A DNA stretch of 64,000 bases from Prostheceraeus crozeri. Taxonomy: Eukaryota > Platyhelminthes > Polycladida > Euryleptidae. This document shows, piece by piece, positions 19,690-32,735 of this stretch. Every line of letters begins with the position of its first letter. Within the stretch, counting starts at the first letter, position 1. A program made the translations under genes and the position numbers. The stretch covers positions 733,001-797,000 of the forward strand of contig CAJQUW010012670.1 of the NCBI GenBank assembly GCA_907163375.1. Reading direction: 5' to 3'. Below the pieces are notes generated by a model. That model ran no database searches. It saw only the letters and a list, made by a program, of their open reading frames with translations, and was not told the DNA's origin.

Positions 19690-19985
19690 ATCTCAACTGT
19701 GACAGTTTTGTTTTCATATCGTATAAACGTGGCCTCGTCCGCACTCTGTTTGTAAGAGCTCTCCGTATATGTTCACCTGAATATTTTAGTGAGGAATGGT
19801 ACATGTATCTCCTCAAGGCTCTTTTATGGCGCAATGCTTATCTCGATCATTTTATTGAGAAGTATAGGGTCGATCGAATCCCTGATGTCAGTGTCACTGT
19901 TGATGTTGTAGAGAAGAGGACTGTTTACCTCAGTTTCCAGTTTATGGCGATAAACAAGCTTCTTCACTCAAGGGATGTATTCTCA
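19690..19985 (+). mobile_element. Penelope-type reverse transcriptase fragment
   Basis: One frame reads YKRGLVRTLFVRALRICSP, then about 40 residues later TVYLSFQFM. This is the segment after the catalytic core in PLE-like RTs (KRGLV..L..RA..IC, then vyl.LPF). It is a short remnant inside inverted repeat 1. Confidence 0.55.
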
Positions 19986-21221
19986 GTTTGTTTGATAGGC
20001 AATTTCTGCTGCGAAGACCGCAATTTGTGTTTTTAGCCCGTGTTCATCATGCTTCCCCTGAGGATCGCTTGACAGCGACTTCGACCTCCCCTCAGATCGT
20101 ATACTCATTCCGTTGTGGCTGAGGAGCGCAGCTTGCATTGGGAGGACGTCGAGGTCGTTGACTGTTAGATCAATGGAGCATGTCCCAAAATGGCTGGCCG
20201 TAGAGGGAAATGTCAAACAGCCATCGGTGAATATCTTGTGAACAGCAATGGCGATCACATAGACTTACTCTCTAGATTCACAGTAGCAACTCGCTGTCGT
20301 AATAAACTCATCATACGCATTTTAGAGGCTCTTTTTATCAGGCGTGACTGGTCGAACGTGTGACGTAGAAGAAACAGGCCAGATCGCGGGCCTAGACCTT
20401 ATCAAACTCGATATAATTGAAATTTCAGAGAAAAAGAAAAAGGGAAGGTCAAATACATAACATTCGAAGAGCTTCTCTAAAAGTATTCAGTTTTGCCGCT
20501 TTTTTCAATTAGTGATGACTTTTATTAAAACTAATTGGCTTTCAATATGAGTACCTACAGGATTTTAGAACACCATTGTTCTCGTCAGATTTATGATTCG
20601 CAGGATAAGAACAAGTTATTTGAAGTAATAGCATCAAGGAAATGGCTCTTAAGGAAGAAGGTCCGACTTATGAATTTTAGAGATACAACCCCTCTATTTT
20701 GTATTTTCATTTGTCAAATTATATCATACATTTGAAAATATACAGAAAATACAGATTGAAAACAGTCTCAGAAATTTGGACTTATTCACAAATTCTACCT
20801 ATTTAAGAATTTAGTAATGTCGTTCATGTCATTAATAAGCAACATTTATGGGTCTATTCCCAGTGCTTTGAAATCTTTAGATGTCTTGAAGTTATCTTTC
20901 GTCTGTGTTGACTTATTTGTGTTGATCTGATTTTGATTTATTTGTGTATCTGTGTTGACTAGAGTCCTAGACTTTTAGAACTTCACTTCGTACTTATCGG
21001 TGTCTTTGAACAGAAAACTTTTGTGACAAACTACATCCGAAAAATTTATTCGCCATTCCATCTAAGTCATTTGATGGCCCAGTTATAATCCATATACCTA
21101 TCATCCACAAAATGGGGATGCTGCATCACTAAAAATGCTTAATGCTAAAAATGCTTTAATTGAAATGAGGCATTTGCTTTCGGATGGCTTTCATGTCTTC
21201 ATATAAGGCGATGACGTTAGC

Positions 21222-21798
21222 ATCAACTTTTTGATAAATGCATGATCTTTTCGATTCATAGATTGCTATTCTCAGTAGTTCTAGGACCCTCAGGCATTTC
21301 AAAACATGCGAGCAAATTCGGGAATGACCGAAGTGGCAATCCTGAGTCGTTTATGCGGGTGAACAAAATGATTTTGATGTCTCATGAAGTTAGCATTAGT
21401 TTTGTCATTAATTTTCGGTTGATTTCGAGCCGAAAATGCATTTTCTCTGTATTTGAAGGGCAGGAGGGCTTGTTTGGAAAAAATGCGAACAAATTCGGAA
21501 ATGAACTGTTTGTTGATGCTATACACTATTCTTGATGGCGATCAATTCGGTTTAAATTGTGTGTGAAGTTAGCATTAATGCTATCATTAACTTTTGATCT
21601 TTTAGTGATATTTTCTCCTATTTCCTGAAATTTTCGGATTTCGGGGTGTTGGTAAGCAAATTACTGGTTGGAGAATTCACTTGTACGTGAATTCTGAGAC
21701 GCGAGCAAATTATCTGAAAAAAGTCAATGCTATAGCTCCATCGCCTTGTTTTCACATAAACAATGAATGAATGAAATTTTAATTTTATTTCTAAAAGT
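21222..21798. repeat. right arm of about 570-bp inverted repeat 1
   Basis: Reverse complement of 19011-19577 with only scattered differences. The outer end reads ATTTCTAAAAG. No clear target-site duplication was found. Confidence 0.9.
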
Positions 21799-22071
21799 CA
21801 TGAATATTTTGCGCAATAGCCTATTGGTAAGTTTCATGACCAAAGCAGCCAATGTATGAGACTGATTGATTTTTTTGAACCGGTGTCATAAATTCTAATA
21901 CCAATTCTTCCATGACAAAATTCAGCAAATTACTTAGACAACAAGCACTGTCGCAGAATTTTTCTTAGTAAACGTCTTGTTCATGTATGAAGCTAATGAT
22001 TCAATAGAATTCATACCCTTTTAGACAAATAAAAATGCGTTCATAGAATACAAAACAACAAATTGCTTCTC

Positions 22072-22211
22072 TTTATTACAAAGTGCTTGTCAATCTTACA
22101 GAACAGTTGCAGAAACCGTTGGAGCTATCTCTCCAGTTAACACTTTGGTCATGTAATCGATGATTGCGCTGATGGTGTCCTTGGTCACTCCACTGATTTC
22201 GCCAACAAAAT
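22072..22211 (-). CDS. host repeat gene: last exon (B-type variant), stop and polyA signal
   Basis: Acceptor TTTTTGACAG precedes 22211. Coding runs to TAA at 22096-22098 and AATAAA follows at 22077-22072 on the minus strand. It enters in phase 1, which matches the end of the exon at 32051-32222. The sequence NFVGEISGVTKDTISAII then YMTKVLTGEI is a diverged version of the B cassette exon (DSVGLITDVNKQLFKSIL, THTTLIGLLE-like), so the gene ends with a shortened repeat. The intron before it is 9.8 kb and full of mobile elements. Confidence 0.7.
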
Positions 22212-23526
22212 CTGTCAAAAACACCAATTTCATCATTAAACATAATTCTTGTGGTGCGTATTGAACTACATGTGCATTTGAAAGCTACATCATATAAAAT
22301 GTGTTAATATTAACAAATTAATAATACCATCATTCATTGACTTGGAAATCTCAAGCAAAGTGAATCTTAGCGCAGTGATTTCTCGTTATCATATTGATAA
22401 TACAGATTATAGAAAAGAAAGAGAAGAATTGAGGCATGTTATTTGCAAAAGCAGATCAAGGAAACTTACATCGTTTCAGCAGGATGTATTTATTACGAAA
22501 GGAGAGTTCCGGTAAGTTAGAGCAGAGAAGTTCCCTCAAAGGATCTGATTCTTCGATTAGCAAGCAAAATTAACGAACTTTTGAACAATATTGAACTTTT
22601 TTGTAAATGGCAATTAGCTGCGTGTAATAAAAACAATAGAATATTGTCATGATTTGCTGCTTTCATGAACCTACTTGGTTACGGTAGGGCCTCATGTCCT
22701 TATAATGAAAATGCAGTGACCTCTGTATGTGTGCATGCACTCCATCGTCAGTTAATGTAGATAGTTCAAGATTGGAGTGATCCATTGCCTATCATTCTTT
22801 GATAAAGATACATATATGTGGGGAATAAATGAGAGAGCTGTTAGACAAATATGAAAGAATTCTTCCTACATTTCATCAACTGCGTATAGCATGCGTATAG
22901 GAATCTTTCATCCTGAACCACCACAACGATCTAATACAACAAGATCATGTTTATCTGCTATGTATATCAGGTCATCGTTGATGCAATCATGAAGTCATGT
23001 TTTGTTAAGCTTCGTGCACATATCAATGTCAAGCTGGTCTCGAAGCGTTGATCTAATATAACTATAAACTCATTTAAGAACTTACTCCTCCTATCAAAAT
23101 TAGCCAAGCATACATAATGTCAGGCTTGCCGTGGGACAGGGATTTCCAATGGGAATTCCAATCCAAAGGGAATCTCCGTTGAGCTACTCTTGTATTTATG
23201 TCACTAAAATCATGATTGAGATGTGAGCTGACAACAGCACAAATGCAGTATGAATAAGTAGGGTCTACATTTCTTACAATGAAGAGAAATTGTCGCTGAT
23301 GAGAAATGGAAAACACAAGCTAGAACGAGTGTATCAATTGCTTTATTTAAAGGTTATTTTCAGCAGGTGATTGCTAAAATATTGTACAAACGTTCCAGAC
23401 GTTTCCAGCGTTCCACTGTCTTTTAGGGAATTCACGATGAAATGAGCCAAATGATGCCTGCTTTTATATAACCTAAATATTGAGAAATAATATTCAGAAA
23501 CAATAATAAAAAACGCAACCGAGTAC

Positions 23527-24116
23527 GTGAGTGTCAGCTCCTTTATTTAAAGGTCATTTTCAGCAGGTGATTAAAAATATTGGTTGTTAGAATATTGTGC
23601 AAACGTTATTGAGAAACAATATTCAGTGAATTCAGTAGTTCGTCATTCCCAACACACGATCAATACCAGGAGAGAGATGTTTGATGTGTCTATGCTGTGC
23701 TAGGCGCTGTCAACTGGGTCAGTGCACTTTTCTAATATGGAAAGGTCAGAATCGTCAATGTCTATTTGATTTCTATTTTATTTCCGTTGGGTGTATTCAG
23801 CAAACGCGGCATCGGAATTGTAATTGTGGATACTGTGTCTGTGTTCCATGCTCCGATATTTAAATGACCTATTGGTCCGACCAAAATAAAATTCATTGCA
23901 CAGAGAACTAGAAAATTTATAAATAAGATGACGGGTAGTACAGTTACCTTTAAGAGACAAGTGGTCGCAAAATTTGCAATTATTGTGTTTTTTATTATTT
24001 TTTCTATGTTTTAGAGCACTTTACGTGCAAGTGATGCTGTAGTAAAGGCAGTTTGACTTACTCACTTTTATAAGTAATTTATGCTTTCTGGCAAGCTTTC
24101 GTGTTTTTCATCTGTT
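23527..24116 (-). mobile_element. PLE 3' end, left arm of inverted repeat 2
   Basis: The 590-bp arm is nearly identical to the reverse complement of 31068-31657. Its minus-strand frame (23778-23960) encodes a GIY-YIG-like segment: HLIYKFSSSLCNEFYFGRTN, then EHRHSIHNYN. The two copies face outward around a 6.95-kb spacer. A diverged second copy of the outer end lies at about 23335-23400, and of the inner end at about 25055-25235. Confidence 0.75.
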
Positions 24117-24119
24117 GAA

Positions 24120-25867
24120 ACTAGAAAATTAGAAAATTTATAAATAAGATGACGGAAATGACAGCTACCTCTAACTCTTATAGGCATTTCTGTTGACAGA
24201 ATGTCAAATCCAAATTTGTTTATCTGTCATTCACATAATTTTACTTTCTGGATAATTCACACAATTTCTTTACTTTTGCTTCAGGATCTATGAAAAACTT
24301 TTATCATGTTTACTTTGAACTAAAATAGTTTGAAATTTGTCGGGTAATTTCATAGATATCGGACCATTCACTTATTCGGCATTTTGTTGACAAATGGTCA
24401 ACACCTGAAGTACAGGTTTAGCAAACTATCCTATCTTCATTTCATTATTATCAAATCTGTTGAAGTAGGCCCTATTCGTTACATTTTGCCAATGACAATA
24501 GCATCAAGAGCAGATGAATAAAAAAATGTCGCTTGTCAATTTTCTTGCTTACCAATGCGCAAGCGGAAGATATTTACAGGCTACCTGTACGAATTATTCT
24601 TCATTTTCTCACACAAATTGAGGACCGGAAGCCAAAACGGTTGACATTTTTGCAAGCACTAGAAACACTTGGATTGAATAATGATGCATCCGATGCAGAT
24701 TCTGTAGGTCATTTGCACTCGAACCCAGATTTTGAAGAATTTGATTCATCAGCTTGTATGTGCACAGCTCAGATATCCAATGTCATTTGAAAAGATTTGC
24801 ACAACATGAATTGTTTGGGAAGGAAATTGTCTGAATAAGTTAAGAAAAAACAAGTGGAGGCCATGAGATGCGTGTGTAAAGTCCTCGAGATCCTTGTGCA
24901 AATATTCATGAGGTTGTGGAAAACCATGTCGCATCCAGTGAAGCGACTTCATTATCAAAATCTGCAAATGACAGATGATTTTGTAGACCAACTGCACAAA
25001 GATTGTCAACTGCTCTAATTTATGCGAGCAATTATGTTTGCAATTATGAGTTGTTATCATTTTTTCTATGTTTTAGCGCGCTGTACGTGCAAGTGTATTG
25101 TAGGAATTGGAAGTGTAGTTTGACTTGCTCACTACGTTTTAGAGCGCTGTAAGTGGTTAAGTTTAGTTTACTCACTAGCTTTACAGACAATTTATACTTT
25201 TCAAGATGCTTTCACATTTTTCTATCTGTTTCATCGTTAATAAAATTTAGTGTTAGGCAATTGTGCGTATTATCGTCAACTGTATATTTTTCACTCGTGT
25301 TTGAGATTTTTTGCCAGTTAGACCGGAGAAATCCATAGTCCACAAAATTCTTATTTAGCTTATTTTCGAATTTAGTTTGTAATTGATTATTGCTACATCG
25401 TTTTCTTGCATAGTTAGCACTGCTCCTCAGGTGATTAGTTTTGACGTGTTTGGGGAACCAGGGTATTTTTGGTTAGATATACTATTATACTATTCCTGCT
25501 TGAATGTTACAAATGTTGGCAGCACGCACAGCTTATTTCTTCGCTACTTATGTAGAAACTGTGTTTAAGGAATGGTGTATTCTTCATTCGGGGAACTTCT
25601 AGTGATAATTTTATGTATGTGTTGAACATTTTTAGTATGTTAGTGAAAAAAGTTGTATTTTTAGCAAATGGTCCGATAATACCAACTAGGACTGAATATC
25701 TACAATATAATTGCGAAATGATGCTGCCATATGTCATCTTTAAGATCTTGAAGAACAATAGTGTCCACTTAGATCATCGAAATTGGAGAACTTAATTGTG
25801 TATCCATGGGACATTCATCCTTTTACTTTTTGTAGGTAATATTTTTCTCTGCATTCTATCTCATGAT
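24120..25867. other. intron sequence, diverged repeat copies only
   Basis: No gene supported. A diverged copy of inverted-repeat-2 sequence (TTTTTCTATGTTTTAG then CGTGCAAGTG) is visible at about 25055-25235. The frame at 24533-24790 has no recognised match. Confidence 0.4.
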
Positions 25868-28455
25868 TGTGGGAGACATAGAGTAGGTATATTAGGTAGA
25901 GTACCTCCGCAGAGTGGTAACTCCGCATTTATTAAATCCACAATGTGTATACACTTTCGATTTTATTAAATGAACTCGAGGGGAATATAGTTGGTAATTA
26001 TTGCCAAATGTGAGATATGCAAACTTTCGCAGTTTTGAAGAAATTGCCACGGAATTGAGTGATCATGATAGTAATGCAGAAGGAATGATGGTATTTTACA
26101 GATTCTCAGTGTCATGACAGCCTTGGCGATTTAATGTTTGTTAAATTGGCAATTTGATGGGTTCCTATTACTTTCATGCTGAACCTCAAGAGTATTTTCT
26201 TAAGCGTGATCATATCATAGGCATCCTGCCACTGGCAGAGCAAAATCACATAAAAGACAATGATTTCAATTAGCTTTGAAAGATGTAAATGGGTCCACAT
26301 CACTATTCAGATTCAAGAAATGAAACATGAATTTGGTGAATCATAAAATCATGCCGGTGAAAATTGAATCAAAAACTTGAAATTTCAGCCAAAAAAAGCA
26401 CAAATAATATTGCGACTTTTCATGAAGACTTCCGCTATAATGTGGTTCTTGATCTTCCCTTAATAATCAGCTTAATTCCCACTTAGTTAGGATGCTTATT
26501 TATAACAAATGTTCATTGCTTTTGATATCCAATTTGCTTCATGCTACTTATATAGGGGCGTCATCTCGGGTAGTATATAAATTGGCATGCAATGTAATTT
26601 TGACTTTTTTTAAAACTGTTCAAATAATATTTGGACCACGGGAACGTGAGCTCCTCAAAAGGATGAATCTTTTCATATAAAATTTTTCAGTGTATACAGA
26701 CACTTTTTGAGTTGACACGCTACCTATCCCTACTCTATGGTAGTAAGAGTGAATATATTATGTAGAGTAGTAGCTCAGCATCCCCAATGTGTCAGTTTCG
26801 ATTTTATTGAATGAACTCGAGGTGATCACAGTTGGAATTGTTTCCAAATGTGAAATATGCAAATGTTTGCGGTTTTGAAGAAATTGCCACGGAATTGACT
26901 AATCATCACAGCATAGAGCAAGCATGTGCATCATAGTAATACAGAAGGAATGTTGGTATTTCACAGATCCTCCGTGTCATGACATCCTTGGAGAAGTAAT
27001 GTTTGTTAAATTAGCAATTCGATGGGTTCCTATTACTTTCATGCTGAACCTCAAGAGTATTTTCTTAAGCGTGATCATATCATAGGCATCCTGCCACTGG
27101 CAGAGCAAAATCACATAAAAGACAATGATTTCAATTAGCTTTGAAAGATGTAAATGGGTCCACATCACTATTCAGATTCAAGAAATGAAACATGAATTTG
27201 GTGAATCATAAAATCATGCCGGTGAAAATTGAATCAAAAACTTGAAATTTCAGCCAAAAAAAGCACAAATAATATTGCGACTTTTCATGAAGACTTCCGC
27301 TATAATGTGGTTCTTGATCTTCCCTTAATAATCAGCTTAATTCCCACTTAGTTAGGATGCTTATTTATAACAAATGTTCATTGCTTTTGATATCCAATTT
27401 GCTTCATGCTACTTATATAGGGGCGTCATCTCGGGTAGTATATAAATTGGCATGCAATGTAATTTTGACTTTTTTTAAAACTGTTCAAATAATATTTGGA
27501 CCACGGGAACGTGAGCTCCTCAAAAGGATGAATCTTTTCATATAAAATTTTTCAGTGTATACAGACACTTTTTGAGTTGACACGCTACCTATCCCTACTC
27601 TATGGTAGTAAGAGTGAATATATTATGTAGAGTAGTAGCTCAGCATCCCCAATGTGTCAGTTTCGATTTTATTGAATGAACTCGAGGTGATCACAGTTGG
27701 AATTGTTTCCAAATGTGAAATATGCAAATGTTTGCGGTTTTGAAGAAATTGCCACGGAATTGACTAATCATCACAGCATAGAGCAAGCATGTGCATCATA
27801 GTAATACAGAAGGAATGTTGGTATTTCACAGATCCTCCGTGTCATGACATCCTTGGAGAAGTAATGTTTGTTAAATTAGCAATTCGATGGGTTCCTATTA
27901 CTTTCATGCTGAACCTCAAGAGCATTTTCTTAAGCGTATGGTAAAGCAAAATAACATTATCAAAAACAATGATTTCAATTAGCTTTGAAAGATGTAAATG
28001 GGTCCACATCACTATTCAGATTCAAGAAATGAAACATGAATTTGGTGAATCATAAAATCATGCCGGTGAAAATTGAATCAAAAACTTGAAATTTCAGCCA
28101 AAAAAAAGCACAAATAATATTGCGACTTTTCATGAAGACTTCCGCTATAATGTGGTTCTTGATCTTCCCTTAATAATCAGCTTAATTCCCACTTAGTTAG
28201 GATGCTTATTTATAACAAATGTTCATTGCTTTTGATATCCAATTTGCTTCATGCTACTTATATAGGAGCGTGATCTCGGTAGTATATAAATTGGCAAACT
28301 TTTGACTTTTTTAAAAACTGCTCAAATAGTTTTTTGGACCACGGGAACGTAATCTCCGTAAAAACTGAATCTCTTCATACAAAAATTTTCACTGCATACG
28401 GATAGTTTTTTGATTCGACACTCTACCTATATATCCCTACTCTATGGTGGGAGAT
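25868..28455. repeat. 865-bp tandem repeat, about 3 copies
   Basis: Matching landmarks recur exactly 865 bp apart: 26112/26977, 26492/27357 and 26986/27851. The second half of copy 1 and all of copy 2 are nearly identical to copies 2 and 3, while the outer edges (before 26100, after 28300) are diverged. This pattern suggests recent unequal exchange inside an older array. No coding function seen. Confidence 0.9.
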
Positions 28456-28459
28456 GAAT

Positions 28460-31060
28460 ATCAGCATCCAATTTAGGGTATCTGGGTCAAACCCATGACT
28501 TTCTATTCGGATCCATTTTTTTCTGGTGAATCTCATTACTTCTAAAATGCCCTCTTGTAGGGGAATACTTGGATAAACGTTTTGACATTTAAAGAAGCAA
28601 ATTCATTACATTTGCATGCTTTATCTATCTTGCAAGTACTTAGTTTTTGGACTAGATCCTCAGCATTATTTCAATTGGATAGGACAAACTTTTTTAATTG
28701 CAGCAAAAACCTGGAGACACACCAGTCGATTGATGTCTTCTGTTGACTTATTGGACAAGAAGCCCTGGCCGAAAGGGATGGAAGCAGTGGTGGACAAGAT
28801 CCGATTTTCGCACGACTCCGAATCGTGCGACTCAGTACACGATTAATCGAAAATCGTGCGACCCTGCATGTTTTGAAATTTTCTCAGATTTAGTAATTAG
28901 AGGCTTGCAATTAGTCTGACTGACATATTGTCTTCTGGACCATTAGCTTCATTATAAATTCGACAATTTTCTTTAAAATTGAAACTATCAGACATTAAGT
29001 CCATCTAGACATAAAAATTATTCCTATCCTTTTATTTAATACGATTATCTGTTTGTAATGTTTGAGAGTGCAGCATTACAAATCAGAACACTAAGAAGAT
29101 CGTAACCAAGGCATTTAGAGTTTTGGGAGGCTATCATTAGGAATCCATTGCATTTACTACGACCTACTACTCTCCGATTGTATATCTCACTTTATATCAC
29201 ATAATTGAAGAATTCTCATCGGGTGCCTTCAATCCACATTTTGTGCATACTCGAGTTCGTGGCTATTAAGACAGGCACACAGTGCGTGACATGCGTCGAC
29301 TAGCGTAAATTTTTCGACGCTTTTTTCTACCTAGTATTTGCACATCACAATTTTGGTTCTTTTGGTTTTCATCAGCGAAATTTCTCTGACATTTGCCGCT
29401 TCTTCTGTCAATCTTGTAATTATGTATCAATCAATTGAAACCAAAATTTACAAAGTAATAGCAACTTTTAGGCTACCTGAGAGTGCAATAGATTTAAAAT
29501 CAAATGACCTCCTTATGCTTGACAGCATGCATGAACGCATTAATCGTGTACAAAACGATTATGTTTAATGCTATTGAATAGAATGTTGCATTCCTGTGAT
29601 GTGTGGGAATATCCACAGGACTCCCTTAGAGACCATGGCGATTTGCTGTAGTGTGGGAATGAAAAAGTCGCGTCACACGGCAACTCTGTCGCATCCCAGC
29701 TGTGCTTGATCTCAGGCTCAAGCATCTGCACATAGGTGCTACCCGTAGTTATCACACTTCCCTTCAGTGCAATTCTTTAAAATGCTGAAAGAGAGAATAG
29801 GAAAATACCCTAATTTTTTCCTCATCTAGAAAATTTCACTGACATTAGATTTAAAAGCCGTTAGATGACTTATTGACTTTAGACAACAGATTTTAAGTCA
29901 CTTAGCAAGAAAAATCGCGCGATTCCTGGTCATTCAAGAATAATCGAGCGGAATGTGATTAACTGCACCCTCAACTGGATGGAAGCTATTCGTAAAATTT
30001 TTGTGGTCTTTAACAGTCACTGAAAAATTGACTGATGTAGGCTATTAACGTAGCTAGTTAACTTTTCTAGATCAGATTTGTTAATCTTTCCTTTGCACAA
30101 TGAATTTTAAAGTCTATTTGCTTGATTTTCAATAACACTTACTCTCTATGCTTGAACAGGTTTACAAGCTTCATTGTCTTGAAAAAAATATTTTGAGTGA
30201 CACTGCTATTAATAATAGTCAGACGACCACTAAATGTCGGTCGGAACTGCCGTTAAACTATTTTTGTTGAGAAATGCTTTGGCATCTTAGACGTTTTTTG
30301 GATAGGTATTATCAGTCGATCCGATTTCTTCTCTAATCACATTTGGAACTTCGGTCCTAAACATTTTCAATATAATCGCATCAGTTTTCTCTGATTTGGG
30401 AAGTAAAGTTGCAGTAAAATACAGTAAAGGTTTCTTTAAATAAAATTTGACGATTCTGATTAGTTCTTATAATACCACTACGAAAACCTTGCTCCACCTA
30501 AAGCAATATGCAAGCTTATCTAATTCCCTTTCTGCATGACTGATAACAGTCTTATCCAACGTAAGTGCTAAGTGGTGCTTACTTTTTAGGGCCTTTATCT
30601 ACGTGATTGACAAGGCGACGGGAGATCATGATGATTTTTCACAAAAACGCTTTTTATTGTAGGATCACCACCGAAGGCGCTGGACGCCGAGGATCTGTCG
30701 TTTACTAATTTAACTTTATTACATCGACGACCGTCAATTTTGGGGCCTTCTTCGAATAAATTAGTTATGGGAACCTGAATCATTTTCCCATTGCTATCGG
30801 AGTTCAATACGAATCTTGTGTGGAGGAATACAAGGGTGTGAGTCTGTGAAAGGAAATACCCACAACACTGGATGATTGCTGCAAGGCAAGGTCTCCCTGC
30901 CCACGTCTCCCATTTCTTTCTATGCTTCTTGAATGGACTTGTTCATTTTCCCTCGATCGCGTGATAAATTTTTTGATAGCAGCGATTTGACGTCTTATGT
31001 CTTCTACGTATGGATTAGGTGACGATAAAATGTACAATTGTTTATAACAAAATTTAATTT
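28460..31060. other. intron sequence, no gene supported
   Basis: Several short frames occur (28616-28846, 29338-29568, 30595-31037) without recognisable domains. 28616-28846 contains an acceptor-like TTTTTTAATTGCAG followed by a plausible but unidentified exon-like stretch. A short cluster of ATCGTGCGAC-like repeats lies at 28800-28862. Confidence 0.4.
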
Positions 31061-31067
31061 ACGATAG

Positions 31068-31657
31068 AACAGATGAAAAACACGAAAACTTGCCAGAAAG
31101 CATAAATTACTTATAAAAGTGAGTAAGTCAAACTGCCTTTACTACAGCATCACTTGCACGTAAAGCGCTCTAAAACATAGAAAAAATAATAAAAAACACA
31201 ATAATTGCAAATTTTGCGACCACTTGTCTCTTAAAGGTAACTGTACTACCCGTCATCTTATTTATAAATTTTCTAGTTCTCTGTGCAATGAATTTTATTT
31301 TGGTCGGACCAATAGGTCATTTAAATATCGGAGCATGGAACACAGACACAGTATCCACAATTACAATTCCGATGCCGCGTTTGCTGAATACACCCAACGG
31401 AAATAAAATAGAAATCAAATAGACATTGACGATTCTGACCTTTCCATATTAGAAAAGTGCACTGACCCAGTTGACAGCGCCTAGCACAGCATAGACACAT
31501 CAAACATCTCTCTCCTGGTATTGATCGTGTGTTGGGAATGACGAACTACTGAATTCACTGAATATTGTTTCTCAATAACGTTTGCACAATATTCTAACAA
31601 CCAATATTTTTAATCACCTGCTGAAAATGACCTTTGAATAAAGGAGCTGACACTCAC
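31068..31657 (+). mobile_element. PLE 3' end, right arm of inverted repeat 2
   Basis: Mirror copy of 23527-24116. The plus-strand frame 31224-31406 carries the same GIY-YIG-like fragment. The stretch downstream reads in frame as a decayed PLE C-terminus. Confidence 0.75.
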
Positions 31658-32050
31658 TTATTCGATTGCCTTTCTCATTATGAAAGACTTCCTGTTAATA
31701 TGAGGGACAAAGTCGCTCTTCAAGGAGAAAGATAGTCATACTGTAACATCGATGCTGTGCATGCTTCACCGCATATCCCGCGCAAAATAATTCATTTTGC
31801 ATTTCAGAGGAGGAATGCAATGAAATTGTGTAAGCGACATTGCACATAACGGGAAATTGCCGACCAGTTGTCATTTTCTTTAATTGAGCACATACACTGC
31901 GAGTGCATGTGCATTAATTTCATTCATAGGAAAGTGAAGGAAATCGTCATCAAAGATAAAGAATGAAGCATTGCAAATTAGGCCTACATCAATTACATCA
32001 AATGCACAAATTACATCCATCACAAAAATGCATGAGGTTCATGAACTTAC

Positions 32051-32222
32051 TAAAGATTGTGCGAAGAATAGTCCTTACTCGCCCAGGGTTGTCAGTTAAA
32101 TCTGGAATCAATCTCCTTATGATTGGTCTCACGACTTCTATCAGTTTATCAATATGATCCTTAACTGCTTGTGTTAACTGCGATCCTTGGCTCGCAATAC
32201 TGTTGACGATATTTTTTAGAGT
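32051..32222 (-). CDS. host repeat gene: A-type variant exon
   Basis: A 172-bp exon with acceptor TTAATTTCAG and donor GTAAGTTC, phase 0 in and phase 1 out. It encodes TLKNIVNSIASQGSQLTQAV, then LIEVVRPIIRRLIPDL and RVRTILRTIF. This aligns with the A cassette (LDAIREAIA, ELLRPTVISIINIL) but is 21 bp shorter, so it opens the final, degenerate repeat of the protein. Confidence 0.75.
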
Positions 32223-32283
32223 CTGAAATTAAAAGATTTAATGAGAAAATAATGTAGAAATTTGAAGATTTCCAACCGCTTAC

Positions 32284-32372
32284 ATCTTTCACAATTTGAA
32301 TAACGGGCCTAAAAACTGACTCGATTAAATTACCAATTAAATATGGTGATCTTGCACTAAGCTCCATATAAG
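32284..32372 (-). CDS. host repeat gene: D exon, repeat 3
   Basis: An 89-bp exon with acceptor CTTTCAG and donor GTAAGC, phase 1 in and phase 0 out. It encodes YMELSARSPYLIGNLIESVF, then RPVIQIVKD. It matches the length and phase of the D exons at 45470 and 49259 (FISSI..GIIDTL..P..DRINA) with lower sequence identity. Confidence 0.75.
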
Positions 32373-32567
32373 CTGAAAGACAAAACTTGCAGTCAATTGA
32401 TTGAGGAAACAAGATTTGCTGATGAGATTGTGTTTTTCAATATTGTTTTTTATTTGCAGTTTCTAAAGTAGAACAGGATTTGCTAATTTCATATACATCT
32501 ATATTTTATCAATGAATGTTGTTTATTTGTGACTCAAGCAATGATAATTTGATGAACATTTACTAAC

Positions 32568-32663
32568 CTTCTGATTCTAATAATCCGATGAGGGAATTTG
32601 TGATTTGTATCAATATATTCCTAAATAATTGTTTGTTCACATCGGAGATTAAACCGATGCTAT
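32568..32663 (-). CDS. host repeat gene: B exon, repeat 3
   Basis: A 96-bp exon with acceptor CTTTACAG and donor GTTAGT, phase 1 in and out. It encodes SIGLISDVNKQLFRNILIQI, then TNSLIGLLES. It is clearly homologous to 47229-47324 (SVGLITDVNKQLFKSILVHI). Confidence 0.8.
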
Positions 32664-32735
32664 CTGTAAAGAAAATGGTTTTGGAAATCATTGAAATATC
32701 TGACGCTTATCAGCCTTAATTTTTGATTGACTTAC

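Noticed and set aside
19247-21535. Two identical 97-103 residue 'proteins' in opposite orientation
   Set aside because: Mirror frames in the arms of inverted repeat 1, with no domain features.
26112-27545. Repeated 62-63 residue ORFs spaced 865 bp
   Set aside because: They repeat only because of the tandem array and show no protein-like conservation.
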